A stretch of 64,000 nucleotides of DNA. Origin: Nocardioides silvaticus (GTDB lineage Bacteria; Actinomycetota; Actinomycetes; Propionibacteriales; Nocardioidaceae). Position numbers and translations under genes: made by a program. The notes below the pieces were generated by a model, which saw only the letters and a program-made list of their open reading frames with translations, did no database searches and was not told where the DNA came from. Shown here one piece after another: positions 1 to 7,963 of the stretch (position 1 is its first letter; every line of letters begins with the position of its first letter). Where the stretch lies: NCBI RefSeq assembly GCF_003160695.1, contig NZ_QGDD01000006.1, positions 62,001 through 126,000 of the forward strand, in the 5' to 3' direction.

Positions 1-1395
1 GACGTCCTCGAGCTGCGTCATGAAGCTCGCCGCCCAGGCCTTCACGTCGTGCTGGCTGATCTGCTTGCGCATCGCGCGCATCCGCCGGGTGAGCTCCTTC
101 GGCTCGGCGTTGTAGGCGTCGAGCAACGCGGACTTCATCCCGTTGATGTCGTAGGGGTTGATCAGCCAGGCCTGCTTGAGCTCCTCCGCGGCGCCGGCGA
201 ACTCCGAAAGCACGAGCGCGCCGTCCTCCTCGACCCGGCAGGCGACGTACTCCTTGGCGACCAGGTTCATGCCGTCGCGGTAGGGCGTGACGACCATGAT
301 GTCGGCCGCCCGGTAGAGCGCCGCCATCTCCTCGCGCGGGTAGGAGGTGTGCAGGTAGCTGATGGCGGGGCGGCCGATCCGGCCGAGGTCGCCGTTGATG
401 CGGCCGACGAGGCGCTCGATGTCGTCGCGCAGGATGCGGTACTGCTCGACCTGCTCGCGCGAGGGCACCGCCACCTGCACGAAGACGGCGTCCTCGACGT
501 CGAAGTGGTCGTCCTTGATGAGCTCGCTGAACGCACGCAGTCGGGCGTAGATGCCCTTGGTGTAGTCGAGCCGGTCGATGCCGAGGAAGATCCGGCGCGG
601 GTTGCCGAGGGCCTCGCGGATCGCCTTGGCGCGCTCGACCACCTCCGGTGACCGGGCCAGCTCCTCGTAGCCGGCGGAGTCGATCGAGATCGGGAAGGGC
701 GCCGCCCGCACCGTGCGCCCGTCCGGGAGGTAGACCAGGTCGCGGTGCGTCTTGTGACCGACCCGCTGGCGCACCAGGCGCACGAAGTTGGCGGCCGCCT
801 CGGGCAGCTGGAAGCCGACCAGGTCCGCCCCGAGCAGGCCCTCGAGGATCTGGCGGCGCCACGGCAGCTGCTGGAAGAGCTCGGCGGGCGGGAACGGGAT
901 GTGCAGGTAGAAGCCGATGCGGAGGTCGGGGCGCAGGTCGCGGAGCATCTGCGGCACCAGCTGGAGCTGGTAGTCGTGCACCCAGACCGTGCCCCCCTTC
1001 GCGGCGAGCTCGGCGGCCTTCTCGGCGAAGCGGCGGTTGACCTTGACGTACTCGTCCCACCACTCGCGGTGGAACTCGGGCTTGGCGACGACGTCGTGGT
1101 AGAGCGGCCAGAGGGTGGCGTTCGAGAAGCCCTCGTAGTGGCACTCGATCTCGTCCTGGGTCATCGACATCGGGACGAGCGAGAGGCCCTCGTCCTCGAA
1201 CGGCTTCAGCTTCTGGTTGACGCCGCCGGGCCAACCGATCCAGACGCCCCCGCCGTGGGTGCGCATCACCGGCTCGATCGCGGTGACCAGGCCGCCGGGG
1301 GAGCGGCGCCACTTCTTGCGGCCCGAGGGCAGCGTGACGCGGTCGACGGGGAGCCTGTTGGCGACGATCACCAGGTCGTGGCGCACGGTAGTCAC
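1..1395 (-). CDS. otsA: Trehalose-6-phosphate synthase OtsA, 3' end cut by window edge
   Basis: Glycosyltransferase family 20 enzyme that joins UDP-glucose (or another NDP-glucose) and glucose-6-phosphate to give trehalose-6-phosphate in the cytosol. The visible 465 residues start [10 protein letters not shown], followed by [62 protein letters not shown] and [12 protein letters not shown], the ordered signatures of this family; only the C-terminal end lies outside the window. Two in-frame GTG codons (1395 and 1386) could start it and neither has a strong Shine-Dalgarno; the upstream one was chosen. It diverges from the DUF3263 gene, and the matching phosphatase OtsB lies 1.1 kb away on the other strand. 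Confidence 0.96.
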   Translation of the reverse strand, partial: MTTVRHDLVIVANRLPVDRVTLPSGRKKWRRSPGGLVTAIEPVMRTHGGGVWIGWPGGVNQKLKPFEDEGLSLVPMSMTQDEIECHYEGFSNATLWPLYHDVVAKPEFHREWWDEYVKVNRRFAEKAAELAAKGGTVWVHDYQLQLVPQMLRDLRPDLRIGFYLHIPFPPAELFQQLPWRRQILEGLLGADLVGFQLPEAAANFVRLVRQRVGHKTHRDLVYLPDGRTVRAAPFPISIDSAGYEELARSPEVVERAKAIREALGNPRRIFLGIDRLDYTKGIYARLRAFSELIKDDHFDVEDAVFVQVAVPSREQVEQYRILRDDIERLVGRINGDLGRIGRPAISYLHTSYPREEMAALYRAADIMVVTPYRDGMNLVAKEYVACRVEEDGALVLSEFAGAAEELKQAWLINPYDINGMKSALLDAYNAEPKELTRRMRAMRKQISQHDVKAWAASFMTQLEDV

Positions 1396-1495
1396 CTTAG
1401 TCGTGGGAGGTACGGCGGACGGGGCGGGTGTGCGGACCTCCGCACCGCCCGGGCGTTACCCCGTCGGGATTGGTCGCAACACCCCGGGCGACCGA

Positions 1496-1525
1496 ATGAC
1501 ATCGTTGTGATTCGCCGTCTACAGT
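1496..1525 (+). promoter_or_regulatory. Probable sigma-A promoter of the DUF3263/LytR_C pair
   Basis: A -35 hexamer ATGACA (1496-1501, 5 of 6 to TTGACA) is followed after 18 bp by TACAGT (1520-1525), which fits an actinobacterial -10. This gives a short leader of about 30 nt with a purine-rich GGGGGAGAAA Shine-Dalgarno before the ATG at 1563. Assigned by eye only. Confidence 0.5.
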
Positions 1526-1562
1526 GGGTCACGGACCACTGTCGACACCGGGGGAGAAACCA

Positions 1563-1865
1563 ATGGACCCGCAGCGGACTGCCGTGGCCCCTGAGGCCGG
1601 CGGCGCCACCGCTTCCGAGCTGAGCGACCGCGACCGCGAGATCCTCGAGTTCGAGCGGCAGTGGTGGAAGTACGCCGGTGCCAAGGAGACCGCCGTCCGG
1701 GAGAAGTTCGACATGAGCTCGACCCGCTACTACCAGGTCCTCAACGCCCTCATCGACCGTCCCGAGGCGCTCGCCGCCGACCCCCTGCTCGTCCGGCGGC
1801 TGCGCCGGCTCCGGTCCCAGCGGCAGCGCCAGCGCTCCGCCCGCCGCCTCGGCTTCGAGGTCTGA
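1563..1865 (+). CDS. DUF3263 family protein
   Basis: A 100-residue basic protein whose core (LSDRDREILEFERQWWKYAGAK followed by FDMSSTRYYQVLNALIDRPEAL) matches the actinobacterial DUF3263 family, a small helix-turn-helix-like domain; the Arg-rich C-terminus (RRLRRLRSQRQRQR) suggests nucleic-acid binding. The biochemical role is unknown. The start ATG has a good GGGGGAGAAA ribosome site. It lies 14 bp upstream of a LytR_C protein; the same pair occurs in mycobacteria (Rv0430/Rv0431), not far from groEL2, as here. Probably co-transcribed with the next gene. Confidence 0.85.
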   Translation: MDPQRTAVAPEAGGATASELSDRDREILEFERQWWKYAGAKETAVREKFDMSSTRYYQVLNALIDRPEALAADPLLVRRLRRLRSQRQRQRSARRLGFEV

Positions 1866-1879
1866 AAGGTTCGAAAGCC

Positions 1880-2491
1880 ATGAATGGTCGTCCTTCCCCC
1901 GACCAGCCCGACCACATCCGCAGCACTCGACGCACCAACCAGCGCGGCGCCGTACTGCCCTCGCCGGTGGTGCTGCTCAGCATCGTCGCCGTCGTCGCGG
2001 CGGCGTTCGCGTTCGTGGCGACGCGCGACACCGCTCCCGAGGAGCGCGAGATCACGCCCTCCTCGAGCAGCAGCGAGGACCCCGGAGCGGCGACCTCCGA
2101 CGACCCGGGCGACGCGACCGAGGGCACGGACGGCTCCGACCCCGACGAGACCGACGCCTCCGACCCGACGACCTCCACCACGCCGGAGGAGCCCAAGAAG
2201 ACCGAGCCCCCGGTCGTGCGCAGCGAGGTCGGCGTCGTGGTCTTCAACAACACCAGCATCACCGGCCTGGCCGGCGAGACGCTCGCGCGGGTGCAGGAGA
2301 TCGGGTGGAACGGCATCGCCGCCGACAACTGGTACGGCACCATCCCGGCGACCACCGTCTACTTCCCGCCGGGCATGCGGGACGCCGCTCAGAAGCTGGC
2401 TCTCGACCTCGGCATCCAGCGGCTGGTCCCGGCGGACGCGGCCATGAGCGACACCAACCTCACGGTCATCCTGACCGGCGCCCTGGGCTGA
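1880..2491 (+). CDS. LytR C-terminal domain membrane protein
   Basis: 203 residues: a basic cytoplasmic N-terminus, one transmembrane helix at about residues 26-46 (VVLLSIVAVVAAAFAFVATR), an acidic Ser/Thr/Asp-rich linker to about residue 112, then an extracytoplasmic LytR_C domain (VGVVVFNNTSITGLAGETLARV through VYFPPGMRDAAQKLA). LytR_C domains are found alone or after LCP phosphotransferase domains in actinobacteria; here the catalytic LCP part is absent, so it is more likely a wall-associated or regulatory partner than an enzyme. The linker is of low complexity and strongly acidic, as in surface proteins that span peptidoglycan. Confidence 0.85.
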   Translation: MNGRPSPDQPDHIRSTRRTNQRGAVLPSPVVLLSIVAVVAAAFAFVATRDTAPEEREITPSSSSSEDPGAATSDDPGDATEGTDGSDPDETDASDPTTSTTPEEPKKTEPPVVRSEVGVVVFNNTSITGLAGETLARVQEIGWNGIAADNWYGTIPATTVYFPPGMRDAAQKLALDLGIQRLVPADAAMSDTNLTVILTGALG

Positions 2492-2545
2492 GGCCTTTCC
2501 CCTCCCGGCAGTCCGGCCGCGCCGGTTCCGTGGTTGGCTGGTGGT

Positions 2546-3397
2546 GTGCAGTTCTCGTCGCCGGAAGGTGAACATCGCTACGCGGACCTCGTCCGCGTCG
2601 CCGACCGCACCATCGTCGGGCTCGACTTCGACGGCACCCTCGCGCCGATCGTCGACGACCCGACCCGCGCGCACATCCACCCCGACGCCGCCGACGCGCT
2701 GATCGACCTGGCCCCGCAGGTCGCGGCGATCGCCGTGATCACCGGCCGCCCGGCCCGCCAGGCGCTCGACCTCGGCGGTCTCGAGGAGGTCGGTGACGCG
2801 ATCCAGGGTGCGGGCAAGGAGCTGTTCCTCTTCGGCCAGTACGGCAACGAGCGCTGGTCGTCGCGGCAACGGCGCATCGTCTCGCCGCGCCCTCCGCGCG
2901 GCCTCGCGACCTTCGAGCGCGACCTGCCGCGCACCCTCCGGCAGGCCGACGCCGCCGATGCCTACGTGGAGGACAAGGGTCTCGCGGTGGCCGTGCACAC
3001 CCGCCGGCTGCCCGATCCCGGGGAGGCCTTCGAACGGCTGCTCCCGCCGATGCGGGCCCTCGCCGAGGCGCACGGCATGGTGGTGGAGCCCGGCCGCAAC
3101 GTGATCGAGGTGCGCTCGCCCGGTGCCCACAAGGGGATGGTCGTCGAGAAGCTCGCCGCCGAGCTCGACGCCCGCGGCTTCCTCTTCGCCGGCGACGACC
3201 TCGGCGACCTCGAGGCGTTCGAGGCCGTCACCGAGCTGGAGAAGACCGGACTCGCCGCACTCCGCGTCTGCTCCGCCTCCCAGGAGCAGAGCGCCCTGCT
3301 GCCCCTCGCCGACGTCGTGGTCACCGGACCTTCCGGTGTGGTCGGCCTGCTGCGCCAGCTGCGCCTCGACATCATGCAGAGCTCCGCGATCGGCTGA
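2546..3397 (+). CDS. otsB: Trehalose-6-phosphate phosphatase OtsB
   Basis: HAD-superfamily phosphatase that releases phosphate from trehalose-6-phosphate, completing the OtsAB route. HAD motif I is DFDGTL with the nucleophile and acid/base Asp at residues 27 and 29; motif II lies in VITGRPARQ; the metal-binding motif IV is GDDLGDLEAF near residue 217. Length (283 aa) is normal for actinobacterial OtsB. GTG 2546 is preferred; a TTG at 2534 in the same frame would add four residues. The gene is 54 bp downstream of the LytR_C gene and ends at a long hairpin facing the ECF sigma gene. Confidence 0.94.
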   Translation: MQFSSPEGEHRYADLVRVADRTIVGLDFDGTLAPIVDDPTRAHIHPDAADALIDLAPQVAAIAVITGRPARQALDLGGLEEVGDAIQGAGKELFLFGQYGNERWSSRQRRIVSPRPPRGLATFERDLPRTLRQADAADAYVEDKGLAVAVHTRRLPDPGEAFERLLPPMRALAEAHGMVVEPGRNVIEVRSPGAHKGMVVEKLAAELDARGFLFAGDDLGDLEAFEAVTELEKTGLAALRVCSASQEQSALLPLADVVVTGPSGVVGLLRQLRLDIMQSSAIG

Positions 3398-3404
3398 CGC
3401 TGCG

Positions 3405-3464
3405 TCGCACCGGGGCTTTTCGTCGCGATCTCCCCGGATCCACGACGAAATTCCCCCGGTGCGA
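3405..3464. terminator. Bidirectional hairpin between otsB and the ECF42 sigma gene
   Basis: An 11-bp outer stem (TCGCACCGGGG at 3405-3415 with CCCCGGTGCGA at 3454-3464) encloses an 8-bp inner stem (TTTCGTCG at 3418-3425 with CGACGAAA at 3443-3450). It sits between two convergent stop codons, so it probably terminates both genes. Confidence 0.7.
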
Positions 3465-3468
3465 GGTG

Positions 3469-4746
3469 TCACGGCGGGGGGAGCGCGTCGCGCCGACGGA
3501 GCAGGTGGGCGCGCTCGGCGGCGTTGGCGCAGAGCGCGATGGCGGCGTCGTACGACGCCCGCGCCCTGGTGTGGTCCCCGAGGCGGGCGAGCAGCTCGGC
3601 GCGGGTGGCGGGCAGGCGGTGGCCGGGGAGGGCGACGCCGGCCAGGGCGGCGAGCCCCGCGGCCGGGCCCTCGGCCTCGGCCAGCGCGACGGCTCGCGCG
3701 AGCCGGACGACGGGGGTGTCGTGGAGGGCGAGGAGCTCGTCGTAGCGGGCGACGATCCGGTCCCAGGCGGTCGCGGCCGCGGAGGCGGCAGTGGCGTGCT
3801 CGGCGGCGATCAGCGCCTGGAGGAGGTACGGCGCGGGCGGGTCGCCGACGAGCGGCTGGAGCAGGTCGATCGCCTCGTGGACCTCGTCGTGGTTCCACTG
3901 CGAACGGTCCTGGTCCGGCAGCAGCACCAGGTCACCGTCCCGCACCCGCGCGTCGCGGCGGGAGTGCTGGAGCAGCATCAGCGCCTGGAGCGCGGCCAGC
4001 TCGCGGTCGTCGTACGGCAGCAGGGTGCGGAGCACCCGCACCAGCCGGATCGCCTCACCGGCGAGGTCGGCCCGGAGCACGTCGGGCCCGGAGCCCGGCG
4101 CGTAGCCGGCGGTGAACGCGAGGTAGGCCACGTCCGCCACGACGGCGACGCGGTCGGGCAGGTCGCCCGGAGCGGGGACGGCGAACGTCTCGCCGGCGAG
4201 CTTCTTGCGGGCCCGGGTGAGCCGGGCCGCCATCGTCGACGTGCTCTGGAGGAACAGCCGGGCGACGTCCTCGGTGCTGACGCCGAGCACCAGCCGCAGG
4301 GTCAGCCCGGCAGCCGCCTCGCGCGACAGGCGGGGGTGGGCGCAGAGCAGGACGAGCCGCAGGCGCTCGTCGAGCAGCTCGTCGCCGGGGTCGGCCATCA
4401 CACGCTGCGCCGCCTCGGTCAGCTCGCTGTCGACCGCCAGCAACGGCATGGAGCGGGCCAGCACCGCCTCGGAGCGGAGCCGGTCCAGCACCCGGTTGCG
4501 TGCGGTGGTCAGCAGCCAGCCGGCCGGGTTGGTGGGAACGCCCTCCAGCGGCCAGGTCCGCGCCGCCCGCTCGTAGGCGTCGGCCAGCGCGTCCTCGGCG
4601 AGGTCGAGCCGGCGGAAGCGCGCGACGAGCAGGGCCAGCAACCGGCCCCACTCGTTGCGATGCGCCCGCTCGAGCGCCGTGCTCTCCTCGGTCAGGTCAT
4701 TCCTCGCCGCTGTGGTCGACCGCTGCGCGCACCTCGACCGCACCAT
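3469..4746 (-). CDS. ECF42-type RNA polymerase sigma factor with long C-terminal domain
   Basis: A sigma factor fusing an ECF core to a helical C-terminal extension. Region 2 is visible in RLDLAEDALADAYERAARTW and NPAGWLLTTARNRVLDRLR; region 4 in HPRLSREAAAGLTLRLVLGVSTEDVARLFLQS; the rest, to residue 425, is Leu/Ala-rich and helical (DUF6596/TPR-like), the hallmark of ECF42. ECF42 factors have no anti-sigma factor and are linked to DGPF/YCII proteins, exactly the neighbour here. The ATG at 4746 overlaps the DGPF gene by 50 bp; a start right after that gene's stop would need a CTG at 4695, so the true N-terminus is uncertain. Confidence 0.88.
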   Translation of the reverse strand: MVRSRCAQRSTTAARNDLTEESTALERAHRNEWGRLLALLVARFRRLDLAEDALADAYERAARTWPLEGVPTNPAGWLLTTARNRVLDRLRSEAVLARSMPLLAVDSELTEAAQRVMADPGDELLDERLRLVLLCAHPRLSREAAAGLTLRLVLGVSTEDVARLFLQSTSTMAARLTRARKKLAGETFAVPAPGDLPDRVAVVADVAYLAFTAGYAPGSGPDVLRADLAGEAIRLVRVLRTLLPYDDRELAALQALMLLQHSRRDARVRDGDLVLLPDQDRSQWNHDEVHEAIDLLQPLVGDPPAPYLLQALIAAEHATAASAAATAWDRIVARYDELLALHDTPVVRLARAVALAEAEGPAAGLAALAGVALPGHRLPATRAELLARLGDHTRARASYDAAIALCANAAERAHLLRRRDALPPP

Positions 4747-5062
4747 CGCCGTCGGCGAGGATGCCGCACACCTGGACCAGGTCGTCGAGGTCGTCGGACT
4801 CGACGACGTAGAACCCGCTGAGCTGCTCGACGGTCTCGGCGTAGGGCCCGTCGGTGACGAGCAGCTCGCCGCTCGGGCTCTTCCTCACCTGCTTGGTGGT
4901 GCGCGAGTGGGTGAGCTCGTGGCCGCCGGTCACGGTGTGGCCGCGCGCCGCGAGGGCGGCGGAGAACTCCTCGTGCTTGGCGAACACGGCTGCCTGTTCC
5001 TCGGCGGACAGCGCCTCCCAGGCGTTCTCGTCACCGGGCAGGAGCACGACGTACGTGGTCAT
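4697..5062 (-). CDS. DGPF/YCII-related protein, partner of the ECF42 sigma factor
   Basis: 121-residue protein of the YCII-related (DGPF) superfamily: MTTYVVLLPG at the start, the defining DGPYAET motif at about residues 90-96, then LSGFYVVESDDLDDLVQVC. The fold is a small alpha/beta barrel; its biochemical function is unsettled. ECF42 operons commonly carry one or more DGPF genes that are the main targets of the sigma factor, so it is probably both operon partner and regulon member. The downstream sigma gene overlaps its 3' end. Confidence 0.88.
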   Translation of the reverse strand: MTTYVVLLPGDENAWEALSAEEQAAVFAKHEEFSAALAARGHTVTGGHELTHSRTTKQVRKSPSGELLVTDGPYAETVEQLSGFYVVESDDLDDLVQVCGILADGDGAVEVRAAVDHSGEE

Positions 5063-5263
5063 GGTGGAAACCTCTCAGTTGTCGGTCGGCCTTGTCAGCC
5101 GGTCACCGGGATGACGGCCGACGGGAGCCGGGATCGACAACGGACCCGCGGTGATTTCAGAGCGGCACGGCGAGGGCGGGCTCTGTGGCGTCTCGAATCG
5201 CGGACAGGCTTCTCGAATGATGGGATCTCGATTCGTTCGGGCGACCTGCTCCCCGATACCTTG

Positions 5264-5416
5264 TCCTTGCTCATCCAGAGGGACTGAGGGAACGGCCCAG
5301 TGAAGTCCCGGCAACCGCCACGAGCCTCCGCCACCCGGATCCGTCCGGCGCTCGGTTCGTGGAGACGGTGCCAAATCCGGCCCGCGCGACCGTCGCCCGG
5401 GGCAGATGAGAAGGAG
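5264..5416 (+). promoter_or_regulatory. SAM-I (S-box) riboswitch in the thrC leader
   Basis: The region carries the S-box landmarks in order: the P1 5' strand CTCATCCAGAG (5270-5280), GGGAACGGCCC, the near-invariant GTGAAGTCCCGGCAACC, the P3/P4 junction GGTGCCAAATCCGGCC and the P1 3' strand GATGAG (5405-5410). P1 appears to continue beyond a bulged G5269: TCCTT (5264-5268) is complementary to AAGGA (5411-5415), part of the thrC Shine-Dalgarno AAGGAGG. This implies translational shut-off when S-adenosylmethionine is bound. Family match by consensus reading; mechanism is inference. Confidence 0.88.
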
Positions 5417-5421
5417 GAACT

Positions 5422-6717
5422 GTGAGCGCTGTCGTCACCGAGGACCACCGGACCGAGTCCGCTGACACCCGGCCGGCCGAGGGTCCCCGCGAGGGAGCGT
5501 TCGGCAACGCCGTCGCACTCAGCTGTCGCGAGTGCGGCCACCGGGTCGGGCTGGGTCCGTTCTACGCATGTCCGGAGTGCTTCGGGCCGCTCGAGGTCGC
5601 CTACGAGTTCCCGGCCATCACCCGCGAGCAGATCGAGGCCGGTCCGCGCAACATCTGGCGCTACCAGGCGCTGCTGCCGGTGCCCACCGACATCGAGTCG
5701 AGCCCCAACACCGAGCCCGGCTTCACCCGGCTCCTCAAGGCCGACAACCTCGGCCGCGAGCTCGGCATCGAGAACCTGTGGGTCAAGGACGACTCCACCA
5801 ACCCGACCAACTCCTTCAAGGACCGCGTGGTCGCGTGCGCGCTGAGCGCCGCCCGCGAGCTCGGCTCGAAGGTGTTCGCCTGCCCGTCCACCGGCAACCT
5901 CGCCAACGCAGTCGCGGCCGCGGGCGCTCGGGCCGGCATCAAGACCGTGGTGTTCATCCCGAGCAACCTCGAGCAGCCCAAGCAGGTCAACTCGGCGATC
6001 TTCACCGAGAACCTGGTCGCCGTCGACGGCAACTACGACGACGTCAACAAGCTCGCCTCCGAGATCGCCGGCGAGGAGGACGGCTGGGCGTTCGTGAACG
6101 TCAACGTCCGGCCCTACTACGCCGAGGGCTCCAAGACGCTGGGCTACGAGATCGCCGAGCAGCTCGGCTGGCGGCTGCCCGACCAGATCGTGATCCCGGT
6201 CGCCTCCGGCTCGCAGCTGACCAAGGTCGACAAGGCGTTCCAGGAGCTCATCAGGCTCGGCCTCGTCGAGGACAAGCCCTACCGCGTCTTCGGCGCGCAG
6301 GCCGAGGGCTGCGGCCCGGTCGCCACCGCCTTCAAGGCCGACACCGACGCCATCCGCCCGGTGAAGCCCGACACGATCGCCAAGAGCCTCGCGATCGGCA
6401 ACCCCGCCGACGGCATCTACGTCCTCGACATCGCCCGCCGCACCGGCGGCGCGGTCGAGGAGGTCACCGACGAGGAGATCCGCGCCGGCATCGTGCAGCT
6501 CGCGCGCACCGAGGGCATCTTCACCGAGACCGCCGGCGGCACCACCGTCGCGGTCACCAAGAAGCTGGTCGAGGCGGGCGTGCTCGACCCGACGCTCGAG
6601 ACCGTCGTCATCAACACCGGTCACGGGCTGAAGACCCTCGACGCGGTCTCGGGCCACGTCAGCGCGGCGGCGACCATCGCGCCGTCGTACACCGCCTTCA
6701 AGGCCACCGGAATCTAG
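5422..6717 (+). CDS. thrC: Threonine synthase
   Basis: PLP enzyme that converts O-phosphohomoserine to threonine. The N-terminus has a Cys4 ribbon (C35, C38, C50, C53) common in this threonine synthase subtype. The PLP lysine is K133 in NSFKDRV; the phosphate-binding loop follows in STGNLANAVAAAG; the C-terminal GHGLKTLDAV is typical. At 431 aa it is full length. GTG 5422 sits 4 nt after AAGGAGG. SAM control of threonine synthase makes sense because phosphohomoserine is the branch point between threonine and methionine. The CysO-like gene follows after 16 bp and is probably co-transcribed. Confidence 0.96.
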   Translation: MSAVVTEDHRTESADTRPAEGPREGAFGNAVALSCRECGHRVGLGPFYACPECFGPLEVAYEFPAITREQIEAGPRNIWRYQALLPVPTDIESSPNTEPGFTRLLKADNLGRELGIENLWVKDDSTNPTNSFKDRVVACALSAARELGSKVFACPSTGNLANAVAAAGARAGIKTVVFIPSNLEQPKQVNSAIFTENLVAVDGNYDDVNKLASEIAGEEDGWAFVNVNVRPYYAEGSKTLGYEIAEQLGWRLPDQIVIPVASGSQLTKVDKAFQELIRLGLVEDKPYRVFGAQAEGCGPVATAFKADTDAIRPVKPDTIAKSLAIGNPADGIYVLDIARRTGGAVEEVTDEEIRAGIVQLARTEGIFTETAGGTTVAVTKKLVEAGVLDPTLETVVINTGHGLKTLDAVSGHVSAAATIAPSYTAFKATGI

Positions 6718-6733
6718 AGAACAGGAACAACGA

Positions 6734-7012
6734 ATGAGCGTCAGCGTCCGGATCCCGACGATCCTGCGCACCTACACCGGCGGCGACTCCGAGGTGACCG
6801 CCGAGGGCTCCAACCTCGCGGAGGTCCTCGACGACCTCGACGCGAAGTTCGCCGGTATCAAGGGCCGGATCCTCGACGAGGACGGCAAGCTGCGCCGCTT
6901 CGTGAACGTCTACGTCGGCAACGACGACGTCCGGTTCCAGGACGAGCTGGCCACCCCGACGCCGGACGGCACCGAGATCTCGGTGATCCCGGCCGTCGCC
7001 GGCGGCTGCTGA
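6734..7012 (+). CDS. CysO-like MoaD/ThiS sulfur carrier protein
   Basis: A 92-residue beta-grasp (ubiquitin-like) carrier: SVRIPTILRTYTGG, LRRFVNVYVGNDDVRF and ISVIPAVAGG closely follow mycobacterial CysO, which carries sulfide as a C-terminal thiocarboxylate for cysteine synthesis by CysM. Unlike CysO, the protein ends in GGC rather than GG, so the diglycine needs removal of one Cys before activation, formally the same bond that the Mec protease cuts in the CysO-cysteine adduct. No cysM or mec gene is nearby; the neighbour is thrC, so a shared SAM-responsive transcript is likely. Confidence 0.85.
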   Translation: MSVSVRIPTILRTYTGGDSEVTAEGSNLAEVLDDLDAKFAGIKGRILDEDGKLRRFVNVYVGNDDVRFQDELATPTPDGTEISVIPAVAGGC

Positions 7013-7016
7013 GGTC

Positions 7017-7409
7017 ATGGGCGCTCTCGGCTCCGCGGTCGCGCTGGTCGCGGGAGCCGGACTCGGCTGGGCCTCCGCGCAGGCCGTGCGACGCCTCGAG
7101 GGCCGGTCCGGTGTGGTCGCATCGGGCGTCGGGCTCGTCGGCGCCGCAGTGATCTACCCGGCCGCGCGTCGTGAGATCGGGTCGGGCGTCGCGGTCGAGG
7201 CCGCCGTGCTGGCTGCGGCGGCGGCGCTGACCGCAGTGGCAGCGAAGGCCGACAGCGCCACCGGCCGCCGGCTGGTCGCCGCGGGGTGGGCGTCGCACGC
7301 ACTCTTCGACTTCCTCCAGGGTCCGAGCGACGACTCGCGACTGCCCGGCTGGTACGCACCGGTCTGTGCCGGCTACGACGTGGCCTACGCCGCGCGGCTC
7401 GCCGCCTGA
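7017..7409 (+). CDS. Small integral membrane protein of unknown function
   Basis: 130 residues with an N-terminal hydrophobic segment (GSAVALVAGAGLGWA), a second (GVGLVGAAVIYPAA), a third (AVLAAAAALTAVAA) and a C-terminal part with conserved-looking polar residues (WASHALFDFLQGP and WYAPVCAGYDVAYA). The HALFD...CAGYD pattern recalls DUF6010-type membrane proteins, but that is a weak recollection. It starts 4 bp after the CysO-like gene, so it may be the last cistron of the thrC operon. Confidence 0.6.
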   Translation: MGALGSAVALVAGAGLGWASAQAVRRLEGRSGVVASGVGLVGAAVIYPAARREIGSGVAVEAAVLAAAAALTAVAAKADSATGRRLVAAGWASHALFDFLQGPSDDSRLPGWYAPVCAGYDVAYAARLAA

Positions 7410-7429
7410 GCGGCTGGTTGGATGGGCGG

Positions 7430-7897
7430 GTGACCGACCACCACTACGCGCTCGGCCTCACCTGGACGGGCAACCGCGGGAGCGGCACCAGCGGCTACCG
7501 CGACTACGACCGCAGCTGCGTGCTCACCGCGGAGGGCAAGCCGGAGCTGCTCGGTTCCTCCGACCCGACCTTCCGAGGCGACCGCACCCGGTGGAACCCC
7601 GAGGAGCTGCTGGTCGCCGCGCTCTCGCAGTGCCACCTGCTCTCCTACCTGCACTCCGCGGTCAACCACGGGGTGGTGGTGACCGCCTACGCCGACGAGC
7701 CGCTCGGCACGATGAGCCAGGTCGGCCAGGGCGGGCGGTTCACCTCGGTCGTGCTGCGGCCGCGGGTGACGATCGCCGACCTGACCCAGGTCGAGCTGGC
7801 CCGGGAGATCCACCACGAGGCCGGCGAGAACTGCTTCATCGCCGCCTCGGTGAGCTTCCCCGTCACCCACGAACCGGAGATCCTCGTCGCGGAGTGA
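7430..7897 (+). CDS. OsmC family peroxiredoxin-like protein
   Basis: 155-residue OsmC/Ohr-fold protein. The two redox cysteines are in AALSQCHLLSYL and HEAGENCFIAASV, matching the peroxidatic and resolving positions of OsmC-type organic hydroperoxide reductases, which act as cytosolic homodimers with both active sites at the dimer interface. GTG 7430 is chosen; a TTGGAT hexamer 6 nt upstream would suit a leaderless transcript. There is no MarR-type regulator beside it. The precise substrate cannot be read from sequence. Confidence 0.88.
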   Translation: MTDHHYALGLTWTGNRGSGTSGYRDYDRSCVLTAEGKPELLGSSDPTFRGDRTRWNPEELLVAALSQCHLLSYLHSAVNHGVVVTAYADEPLGTMSQVGQGGRFTSVVLRPRVTIADLTQVELAREIHHEAGENCFIAASVSFPVTHEPEILVAE

Positions 7898-7963
7898 CGG
7901 CGGGGGAACCCTTTCCGGGGCACACGGGGTCTAGCGTGCAGATACCGGACTCAGGAGGTCCCC

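Noticed and set aside
43..1395. otsA as a pseudogene because the frame runs off the window
   Set aside because: The frame is open and intact to base 1 with all family motifs; only the window edge truncates it.
1730..3898. 722-codon minus-strand frame across the LytR_C and otsB genes
   Set aside because: It runs antisense through two well-supported genes and has low-complexity Arg/Gly/Asp composition.
3466..4821. Plus-strand 451-codon frame over the ECF42 gene
   Set aside because: The minus frame carries clear sigma region 2 and 4 motifs; the plus product has only GC-driven composition.
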